Source of the DNA: Euborellia annulipes
Taxonomy: Eukaryota; Arthropoda; Insecta; Dermaptera; Anisolabididae
Reading direction: 5' to 3'
NCBI GenBank assembly: GCA_023213315.1
Contig: JAKCPI010016390.1
Coordinates: 152,111-216,110 of the forward strand
DNA: 64,000 nt
The position numbers and the translations under genes are program-made. Each line of letters starts with the position of its first letter. Positions within the stretch are counted from its first letter, which is position 1. This document shows, piece by piece, positions 47,785-58,200 of the stretch. Below the pieces are notes generated by a model that saw only the letters and a list, made by a program, of their open reading frames with translations, had not been told where the DNA came from and did not search any database.

Positions 47785-48270
47785 CTTTAAAAAGTATATC
47801 AGTAAAATTTTTCTTGAAAAGTGTTTTAAGGTGCGCGTCTCGGGGTGCTAATTTTGGGAGATTACAGCAGCTCTATATCTTATAGATAATTAAATTAGTA
47901 ATCATTGTGTTAAAAAATAATTAATTTTTTAACCTTAATTAATTAGCTGGAATCTTTTAAATGAAATGGAATAAATCCCTTGTTTTCCTATGGGAAAAAC
48001 TAACGCCATCTCTTGCCGTCTAAAGTAACTCGGTACTGAATCGTCTTCTAACGGTTTTTCGAGACGCGCACCTTAAGTACACTTTACTGATATAGTATTT
48101 CAGATTTTTAAAATTCATTTTTCGTCTCTTCTTGTCATAGAGTCAATGTTAAATCCCGCATGTAAATTTCCATTCAAAAGGGAGTCCCCTTTGGAACTTT
48201 TTACACATTTAAAATTTTTTTTCCAATTCTTATGAAATTTTGTATTTATTTAGGATTCTCTAAACAATTT
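47785..48270 (-). repeat. Element B fragment, long subfamily, with TTAA insert
   Basis: AAAAGTATATCAGTAAAATT, then the insert 47,830-48,072, then GTACACTTTACTGATATAGT, CATAGAGTCAATGTTAAAT and the reverse long-subfamily middle. Confidence 0.75.
47830..48072. mobile_element. TTAA-flanked piggyBac-like miniature element
   Basis: GGTGCGCGTCTCGG faces CGAGACGCGCACC, with TTAA on both sides (47,826-47,829 and 48,073-48,076). 243 bp. Confidence 0.8.
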
Positions 48271-48274
48271 GAAA

Positions 48275-49355
48275 CTAACTAATATTCGATTTTGTTTATA
48301 TATGTCTTCCTAGGAACTATTTACTATCTGTATGTTTCTTTATGTCAATCATTAGCGTGTTAGAATTCACATGTTATGTTTACTCGTCGGAGTATACTGA
48401 GATGAATTCCCGTTTCCATGAGAAGCATTCATGATAATTTTTTTGCCCTGAGGTTGATTTGAATCTTCAACTCAATTTTATAACTGCCCCTCGGTTAATG
48501 AACTCCTCAAGTACTGTTGTTTGTAACTATATAGTTAGATAAATTCTATTTTTGTAACATAATAATTTAAAATCGCAAATGTCTTGAACAATATGTTGCT
48601 CAAGTTATATAAAAGAGTTTAATTAGACTATTCAACAATTATGAAGAGAGAAAAAAAAAGAAAAACAATTTCCTTGCAGAGTCAGGTTTCATTATAGTAC
48701 GGTTTAGATTTTCCAATAAATGTTTTTTTACTTGGTGGAACCACTTATCCGGTCTTTTCGAGGTATTCATACATATAAAACCACATACAAAAAAAACTTT
48801 GAATGTAATAAAATTCAATAATTAAAAAAATGTATATATGATATTTTGCACTGAAGGCAAGGGATGAAGGGGCCAAGTTGCTCATTTCCTTGAAAAGAAA
48901 AGTTTTTTTTTTGACCACCCTTATTAGGTCAACTTCCAAATGGGTCTGCATTAAAACTGAATCAAGTAAAAAAATATCTTAAAATTATCTCGTCAAGCCT
49001 TAATGCGATAAAGTAAATAGTTAAATAATGGCTGTTGGTAACCTATTATGTCATTTAGGACTATCGATTGCTGACAAGTGTTGATTATCTCCATTGAATA
49101 CCCCTTAAGAGAGGCGGGAAAGGGCGATTCAGAGGGCTGCTTGGTAATGACAGATCGGATTCGATTACAATACATATTGTCTCTATGTGGAGAGATCAAG
49201 AGGCCTTAGAGCATCTGTACCCAAATAGGCATAACTTAAAGAGAACCCCAAGGAAAAGACAAATATTAATAATTAGCATATCATAAATTGAAGCATTTCT
49301 GTGGATGATATAATATGCACAAGTCAAAAGCGAGAGAGAGGCTCTTTCCGGGTGG
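48275..49355. other. No gene seen
   Basis: AT-rich. The short frames on both strands have no recognisable domain. Confidence 0.4.
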
Positions 49356-49450
49356 GATTAAATCAAGGGCGGATACAAGGGGGGGAGGTAAAGGGGGTAA
49401 TTACCCCCCCCCCCCCGAGATTTGAAAAAATACTTAAAAATTTATTTTTA

Positions 49451-49697
49451 ATTGGGTATAGGAGACTTTGCAGCCAAGGAAATTAAATAAAAAACTTATT
49501 TAATTATTAATCGTCGACGTTTCGGTCGCAAGTCACGACCTTCCTCAGGACGATTAATTGTTAGAATACAAGGTTGACATTCTAACAATTAATCGTCCTA
49601 AGGAAGGTCGTGACTTGCGACCGAAACGTCGACGATTAATAATTAAATAAGTTTTTTATTTAATTTCCTTGGCTGCAAAGTCTCCTATACCCAATTC
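49451..49697. repeat. Near-perfect palindrome with two hammerhead-like cores
   Basis: Arms of about 120 bases meet at about 49,575. Each carries CGTC, the C-T-G-A-G-G-A box (CTAAGGA in the right arm), AGGTCG...CGACC as stem II, GAAACGTCGACG. Loop under 10 bases. Confidence 0.9.
49512..49550 (-). ncRNA. Hammerhead-like ribozyme core, candidate
   Basis: Minus strand: CTGAGGA, a GGTCG/CGACC stem II with a 7-base loop, GAAACGTCGACG. Intact core boxes; the mirror copy at 49,593-49,630 has one core change (CTAAGGA). Confidence 0.55.
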
Positions 49698-49924
49698 AAA
49701 GTCTACAGCCACTTCTCATCACTAGGTCAACGTTTATTTTTAATGTAAAATTTTAAAAATTAATACTTTCAAATTTGATTTGTATTTATATTCTGTAAAA
49801 CAAGTACAGAATGCGCCTTTAAATTACCGGAATTAAGAAAACATTGTGTGCTGTGAGACCAGTCACACCAGATTAACTCCCCCTCCCCGAGAAACACCTC
49901 TGGATCCGCCCTTGAATTAAATTC

Positions 49925-51000
49925 GGCACGTATAGTTATTTTGTGCCTAATGTGATAATTGAATCAGAGCAGTACAATTTCATCTAATTTGATATATAAA
50001 TAAATAAATCTTTCTCGCTAGGTACGGGAAACGAACAAGTTGCTCTTAGCCACAGTTCAAGAAGGATTGTGAGATTATGTAGGAGGTTTTTAACTAAATA
50101 AATGAAAATTTCTAATTTTAATTAGAAACAAGTCTGTCAAACTCTATTTAGATGGCTAAATAAAGTTTGGTTAATTCTTAATTAGAAATTTTGATTTATT
50201 TAGTTGAAAACCTTCTTGGGTGCAATCTCATAATTCAAAAATCGAATTTATTGATAAACTCAAATTTTCATTTTACTCTTTTTCCCAATGCATCGTTGCG
50301 ATGTAAAAACTCGACATGTCGAAAAGACAATCTGAGCGTGAGGGTCACCGCGAACACGACATGGCCGGTCTCTACCTTTTAGAGATGGCTGTTGATTGCG
50401 GCCTTAGAGGGGGCGGCATACAGTATATGCCCGACAGCTGATTGCCAATGGGCCGTCTTCTATTCGATGTTCTCTGTTGCGATTCAACCGGCTCTTGGCA
50501 GACAAATGATGGATGTTATAATTCGACCAGCCACTGAATATACTTTGACTGCTCATTAAGAAGCCACCAAATTAAGGGAGAGCTTCTAAATCTATTTCCG
50601 GTCGACGGGGAATGTACACAGGAAATAAAAAAAATGAAACAAGAATTTTGAAAATTAATATTATCCGTTTTTAAAAGAAAAGTATCGTTTGCTTATAATT
50701 AAGCAGAAATGTTTGATTATTATTTAAAATAATTAATTCATCGACAAATTGGTTAAAGAGTTAACAAGTTAAAGAGGAGGCTTATATAAATGGGACGCAT
50801 CTCAACAACCCAATAACAGCTTCATCTAAAGGGAATTAAATGGCCTTTGCCAATTAGGTTCAAATCTATGAGAATCAAATGGATAGGAAACGGAAACCTA
50901 ATCATCTGGCTTTAAACGTATTGGCCCCCACAATGTCGACATTCTTTCACTTTCCTTGACAATAACCTCATAATATTAAAAACTAAAAAACTTAAAAAGT
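49925..51000. other. No gene recognised
   Basis: A GC-richer block at 50,300-50,600 stands out from the AT-rich flanks, but I find no coherent exon in it on either strand. An inverted pair GAAAATTTCTAATTTTAATT and AATTCTTAATTAGAAATTTT lies at about 50,104-50,195. Confidence 0.4.
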
Positions 51001-51004
51001 ACAG

Positions 51005-51735
51005 AAGTAAAAAAAATCTGGTGTGACTTAACACACAGCACACTTCGGTAATCGAAAGTTGTGTACTGTGCTGTCACACCAGATTTTTTATGTCGAGATA
51101 TATTTTACTGCTTGAATAAACTATGGTTATTTTTCGAAATTTTAATTTCAAATTTGGCTATTTCAAACACAATAAATAAATACAAAATTTCATAAGAATT
51201 GGAAAAAAATTAAATGTGTAAAAAGTTCTAAAGGGGACCTCCTTTTGAATCGAAATTTAAATGCAAATTCCCATAGGGATTTAACATTGGCTCTATGGAA
51301 AGAAGAGCTGAAAAATGAATTTGAAAAATCTGAAATACAATATCAGTAAATTGTATTTCATACAATTTTCAAGAAAAATTTATTGATACTTTTTAAATAG
51401 TTGATTTATGAATAATTAATCAAAATAGTTAGAGCTGAGAAAATCGAAAAAAAAATGAAAGAGTACTTCAGAAAAGTACTAGTACTTTTGGGCCGATTTT
51501 GTTCAAAAGTTTATTTTCACTCCAGAGGGGTACCTAACTTAAATATAAAATTTCACCCTTGTAGCTCATTTCCTTCATGCTTACACACAAACAGACAGAC
51601 CAATTTGCGAACCCACTTTTTTTGGACTCAGGGGACCTCAAAACGCGTATATCCATTAAAGTTTCGACATCGAATTTTTGACATATCGCAATACTTTCTC
51701 TTAATACACTCTATTACATATATAGGCAAGAGAAA
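51005..51735 (+). repeat. Element B copy, long subfamily
   Basis: Compact full hairpin 51,014-51,092, AAACTATGGTTATTTTTC, GGGATTTAACATTGGCTC, AGTACTAGTACTTTTG (51,475), TCAGGGGACCTCAAAACG. It ends AGGCAAGAGAAAAATA. Confidence 0.85.
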
Positions 51736-51739
51736 AATA

Positions 51740-52280
51740 CACAGTATATTCATATTAAGTAAATCTGAGAAATGAAACATCTACGGGAAATTCACATTCA
51801 TGATAGTAAGACTTAATCGTTGTTTTGTTTGTGCTGGATATGGTAATTAATAAATAGGAGAGTAGACCAGCGCTGGCAGCCCGAAATATTTGGATAATAA
51901 ATAGTGTTTATAGTGAATAAATAAACAGATGCTGGTCCTATTTATATAGTCAGACTTATTCAGATAATTGTCATTGAATGTGTTGGGCTGCCTAATCGAG
52001 TTGACAGCCTCCTTTTTCTTGTTCCTGAATTTTGAGATTGATCCTCCTTGAGTCAATAACTCAAATGGAGAGGAAGCAGCTCTTTGTAAAGCTTTGCGGA
52101 AAAGTGAATTTGAAAAATCTGAAATCTTTCCTATGAAGTACAAGAGTAAAGTGTGTTTCAAAAGATTTCAAGGGCAAAATGAGAATATAGATTTTAAAGA
52201 GCATCTAAAAAATAATTGATTTTTCAATTTTAATCAAAGTCATTAAGGAAGCAATACGTAATAGCAAATCTAAGTGCTGT
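51740..52280. other. Spacer before the first dynein exon found
   Basis: Includes an element B fragment (about 52,122-52,250, ATGAAGTACAAGAGTAAAGT onward) reaching almost to the exon. An 11-base inverted pair GCAATACGTAA / TTACGTATTGC (52,252 and 52,285) straddles the putative acceptor. Confidence 0.45.
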
Positions 52281-52284
52281 TCAG

Positions 52285-55200
52285 TTACGTATTGCATACA
52301 TGTTTGTCAATTCCATGGAATTAGAAGTAGGAATTAACGATGCGGTTGTTGATATTTGTAAACATTATCACACAAGTGTTGAAAGAGCAAGTGATGAGTA
52401 TGAAAAACTTTTTATTTATTTACTTTTTTTTCTGCTGGGAACCGGGAAGGGGCTAATCAGTCTCTTCATTTATTATTATCAAAAGTCACACGTTTTGATA
52501 ATTTCATGGAGTAACTTTCATGGGAGTATACTGAAATCTGTTCTCTTCTTCAGTAATAGGCATCTCAGAGTTGGATAATTTTTATGAGTTGTCTTTGAAC
52601 CGTAATTGTCTTCAATTAATGATGATAAGCTTAACTAAGTTACCTCTAAGCATTGTTCCCTTAAAAAATAAATATATGAAATACCGTAAAATGGGACAAC
52701 TTTGGACAATTTTATTATTCAAACATAAACAGCATCATTATAATGAATAATAAAACAAAACATTTATTCTCACTGAACATGTTTACAGCATATAATTACA
52801 GAAAATTATTGGATCATTTCAGGAAAAAAAAAAATTAAATGTTACTGTCCAAAGTTAAACCTCTAAAGGGGTACACACATTTATTTTTATGCTAAAACAA
52901 TTGATCTGTCTAATGTTAGTCCTAGACATGGTAAATTTAGACTGAAAATAATAAATCAAACACTCGGATATAATTTTTTCATCTTCAAACTCTGTTTAAG
53001 GCTTATTCATACACCTGAAGTGGCGACTGAAAGCTATAATTACACAGGTTTTTGTGCCAATATATATTTTTCTGAAGCTGTCCATAGACTTAAAGTGCCA
53101 TTTTTCACTTCCTCGACAGCTTTCTCTAGATTTTTTGATGTCCAATGTACCCCTGTCCAAAGTTGTCTTATTTTACGGTACTTAAGTAGCAGTGAAGGGG
53201 ATTAGCGGTTTGCTTGATATAAGAAGAAAGAACAGCCAAAAATTTGCTAAGTAATCTGTATGGTCTTTTACAATAAATCTCCATTAAATTTTACATATTC
53301 CAAATCAGCACTAATAAAAGATTAAATTTGATTGAATTATTTTAAAAGGAAATATTATTCTATATCATAGATGATTTTCTTAATATCAAATCTTTACTTT
53401 TTTTCAGGTTCCTTATTAAACTCGGGCGAAAAAATTATGTGACTCCCACATCATATATTGAACTTATCAAAATGTTTGAGAGATTATATAAAATGAAAGT
53501 GAAACAAATTACCCTTTTAAGAGAACGTTACCTAAATGGTTTAGAAAAATTGGATTTTGCAGCTGGACAAGTAATTATCAATCAATTAATTAAACTTTAA
53601 TTTAGAAAAATAAATATAATATAATTCGAAGAGAAGTTGCTGTTGATGTTATGCAGGGGCGTATATAGAAATTTTTTTCGGGGGGGCCCGAACTCAAAAA
53701 TTTTTCTGCGGAAAATTTTTTTTTTAAGAAACTATATTTTTTTTCACACGAAATTTTTTTGCGGACCATTTTTTCTATTGCGGAACCAAAGTTGTCCATC
53801 CTGCGGAAAAATTTGTTGCGCTGATGTCTGTATATCCCTATATATGTATATGTGTTTGGGAAATTTCGGGGGGGGGGGGGGCCCGGGCCCCTCGGCCCCC
53901 CCCCCCCCCCCCCATAAATACGCCCCTGATGTTATGGAATGGAAAAGAACAAGTACAGGTGCAGCAAATGAAGAGAGCCTTTGGATGCTAAATGCCGAAA
54001 AAAGGGAGACGTTTCGGACAAAATTTATTTGTCCATCTTCAGTCCTCGTTGGCTTATAAATTAATTAGGCACAAAGTTGTCATTGTTGTTTTGGCACGAA
54101 TTTGTGCGCATGTATATTTTTTATAAAAATAGGCGAGTGTCAATGTTTCGTGAGTGTCTATAAGATAACAACAACAACAATGACAACTTTGTGCCTAATT
54201 AATTTATAAGCCAACGAGGACTGAAGATGGACAAATAAATTTTGTCGAAAACGTCTCTTTTTTCGGCATTTACATCCAAAAGCTCTCTTCATTTGCTGCA
54301 CTAGTACTTGTTCTTTTCCATTCCAAAATAAATATAAATTAACTGTCATTCTAGGTAGGTTTAATGAAAGATGAATTAAATGCTCTGCAACCGAAACTTG
54401 TTGAAACTTCCGCTGTGACAGAAAAATTGATGGTGAAAATTGAACAAGAAACTGTTTTAGTTGAAGCCCAAAAAGAAATTGTGGCAGCGGATGAAGCTGT
54501 AGCAAACGAAGCAGCTGCGGTCGCTCAGGTATTTTTGTCTTTCGCTAAAGCTGTTGATTTTATTTAAGATAAATTAATCTTGAATCGAATTTAAGGCCAT
54601 CAAAGATGATTGCGAGAGTGATCTTGCCCAAGCGATTCCAGCTCTTGAGTCCGCAATTCAATCACTCGATACACTTAAACCTTCTGATATTACTATTGTA
54701 AAATCCATGAAAAATCCGCCAGCTGCTATCAAATTGGTAATTAAGATAAATTTATTCAATTTAGAATTTTTTTCCATTGCATTTATAAAATATTAAAATT
54801 TTTTTAAGATACTAGCAAGTTAAACTCATTATTATAATTTTAAAATAATAATAAATATTACTAAAAAATTCGATTTCTATATATATTCTGGTAAACAATT
54901 ATTTGCTGAGAGTAAGTGTGTTATACAGTCAAACCAGATTACCCCCCCTTCAAAAAAAGTTTAAATTTTAAATCAGAATATATACGCTTCAAAGGAAAAA
55001 AAAATGTTTAATATAGAAAAAAAAATATCAAAATTTTATTATGAAAACAAGACAAAACAAAACTGCATAATGAGAGTTTGTTATATTGTTCATTCAATTT
55101 TTGTTATTCACATATAATTAATGAACGCCTTATGATTTTAGGTAATGGAAGCTGTCGTGGTTTTAAAAGGAATTAAACCAGCAATCAAACTAGATCCAAT

Positions 55201-58200
55201 CACCAAAAAACCTTCGGAGGATTATTGGGGTGCATCTCTAAAAATGCTCAGTGATTTCAAATTTCTTGAGAGTCTCAAAACTTTCGATAAAGATAATATA
55301 CCTACTCCAATTATGAAGAAAATACGAGAGAAGTAAAAAAAAAATAAATTATTCAATCTCCATTGACATGTTTGAGGGGGTAGATGTTAAAATCTTTAAA
55401 TAAAATTGAAGGAGATAGTAACAACAAATTTTTATATAAGTACCCTTGGGACTATAGATTTTGCTTTGTTTAGGTCTGCTAAATTAGAAAAAAAAAAAAA
55501 TTTAAACTTAATTAAACAACTATACGAAATTCAATTTAATGGTATTTGTCTATTTAGTATAAGTTGCGGTCGTTTTTTTTTTAATATAAAATTGGAAAAA
55601 ACTAAAAAAGTATATCAGTAAAGTACTATTACCCTTATTTCGCCAAAGATCCTTCAATAATCGATTACAATTTGGGAGTTAACCTATCGGGACAGGGATA
55701 AAATGAACCCCTACATGAACAATATTTTAAATTAAACTTTTTTTGGACGAAATTCATTATTGATCAAAAATGAAATAAATATATGTTCTTATATATAATT
55801 TCTATGCAGGTATATCACCGATCGAGATTTCAATCCCGCAACCATTAAATACGTTTCGACCGCTTGCGAAGGTCTTTGCAAATGGGTCCTTGCCATGGAC
55901 GTGTACGATAGGGTCATCAAAATAGTCGCGCCTAAAAAAAGAAATTGGCCGAAGCCGAAGGAGAATTAAGCGCTCAGGTCGGCTAAATGAACATTTCTTT
56001 AGAGATAATTTTTTTTTAGATAAAAATCTTTTAAATTTAATTCACAGATGGACAAATTAAATGAAAAAAGAGCGCAACTTCAAGAGATTACCGATAAATT
56101 ACAAGCTCTTAATGATGAGTTCGCAATTATGTCCAAAAAGAAGAAAGAATTAGAAGACGCTATTGATTTGTGCTCGCAAAAACTCAATCGAGCTGTTCAA
56201 TTAATTGGCGGCTTAGGTGGTGAGAAAACTCGATGGAGTAACCTCGCGGAATACCTACAGAGCTTACTAGGGCGCATCATCGGAGATGTCCTTCTTTCAG
56301 CAGGCGTAATCGCTTATCTAGGAGCTTTCACTGTTGATTTTAGAATTACATTAATTAAAGATTGGAACGATTACGTCTTTAATTTGAATGTGCCATGCTC
56401 AGAACAATTTTCGCTTATCGCCACGATGGGTGAACCCGTTGTAATCCGCTCATGGAATATCGCTGGTCTACCTGTTGATGATTATAGTATTGAGAATGGA
56501 ATTATTGCAACGAATGCGTGGCGTTGGCCTCTCATGATCGATCCTCAAAATCAAGCTAACAAATGGGTTAAAAATATGGAGAAAACAAACAGACTACAAG
56601 TTATCAAATTAAGTGATGCTAATTATTTACGAGTCTTAGAGACAGCCATTCAATTGGGCCTACCTGTCATCTTAGAAAATATTTTAGAAGATATTGACGC
56701 TGTTCTTGAACCTATTCTATTACGTCAGGTAACATTTAAAATTTTTTCTAAAAGTTATATTTAAATAATTTTTTCTTTGTAGATTTTTTTAGGGTCAATC
56801 ATTTATTAAAAATTTAAATATTTACTTATAAATATTATCATTATAAAAGCTTCATGACCAGTGTTCCCTCTAAGCGCACAAAAATTTAACATGGCGCACA
56901 TAAATATTCGCAAGCACAAAATTGTTTTTTTTGTGCAGAAAGTAAAATTGCACCTTTTTTAATTACCTCGCAAAATTTTTTTATTTTGGAATTTTGCAGG
57001 CTATAAAAAAGTGCGTACACAGGTCACAACAAAAATTAGAAGGAACACTGATCATGACGTATTTCAATTTTCCCAGGATAATAAAAAAAAAAGTTTATTT
57101 TTATATTTTCCTTTACACAATAATAATTGAAAACAATTTTTTTTTTTTTAATCGATTAACAATTATATTTAATTTCGTTTAAAAAAAAAGTAAAAAGACA
57201 ATAGCGATATACCTATTACGTTATTTCTAATAAATTTTACATTTTTTAGATATATAAATCTGGTGGAGTTGCAATGCTTAAACTTGGAGATCAAGCTTAT
57301 GAATATAATTGGGATTTCAAATTTTATATTACAACTCGTTTACGAAATCCCCACTATCTTCCGGAAATTGCTGTTAAGGTACTTAATAATATTATACAGG
57401 TTTTTTTTGTTCAAAGATTTATTTATTCAGTCATCATTTAAAATATTTGGTAATTTAAATAAATTTATCGCTCAGATCAGGATACAAAACCATTTTACTT
57501 CTATTAACTTATAATAATAAAGATTAAATAAAATGCTAATTTGAGGATCAATTTCTTAATTTAACATCATCTCCTAAAGTAAGACTTGTTAATATATTAA
57601 ATAACGAACTCGATCACCGCGGCATTTGTATTTTACACCTATCGATGAATCAAAACCATTAATATAAATATTCCATAATAGAAGTATAATTCAATATATT
57701 TAACTTGTTTTTTTTTTCTTTTAAGGTCACCCTTATAAATTTCATGATCACACCCCAAGGACTTCAAGATCAATTATTGGCAATTGTTGTAGCTAAAGAA
57801 TGTCCTATACTAGAAGAACAAAAAGAATCGTTTAATTGTTGAGAGCGCAAATAACAAAAAAACACTCAAAGAAATTGAGGATAAAATCCTTGAAGTTTTG
57901 TCTACTTCAGAGGGAAATATTTTGGAAGATGAAACGGCTGTCAAAATTCTCTCTTCTTCCAAAGTAATTTTTTTTTTCTTATCTCTTAATTAATACGGTT
58001 CATTTTTAATTTTAATATTTTTATTACATAAATTGATATAAAGTGTTACCCTCTGTATCAAATCAAATTTATTTATTTTTAATTAAAAATTTCTTTTAGG
58101 TTCTCTCCGAAGATATTCAAGCAAAACAAGTGATTGCAACAAAAACGGAACAAGAAATTGACTCAGCCAGAAATGGATATATCCCTGTCTCAAAACATGG

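Larger units (their letters stand above)
49364..49914. mobile_element. hAT-like element carrying a hammerhead palindrome
   Basis: CAAGGGCGGATACAAGG faces TCTGGATCCGCCCTTG. Flanks GATTAAAT and AATTAAAT match at 7 of 8 (49,356-49,363 and 49,915-49,922). Inside lie poly-G and poly-C, the palindrome 49,451-49,697 and an element B hairpin remnant (about 49,805-49,875). Single ends of the family are at about 1340-1375, 25,350 and 26,157. Confidence 0.78.

Noticed and set aside
52300..52578. 92-codon frame taken as a separate gene with ATG at 52,300
   Set aside because: Its first part is the AAA4 end of dynein, leaving at the GTATGA donor after 52,397; the rest is intron read-through.
53637..54059. 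140-codon open frame, among the longest in the window
   Set aside because: It runs through a G-rich hAT-like element and a palindrome arm inside a dynein intron; its composition is driven by poly-G and poly-C.
54158..54505. Minus-strand 115-codon frame
   Set aside because: It is the antisense of dynein exon 3 and of the palindrome arm.
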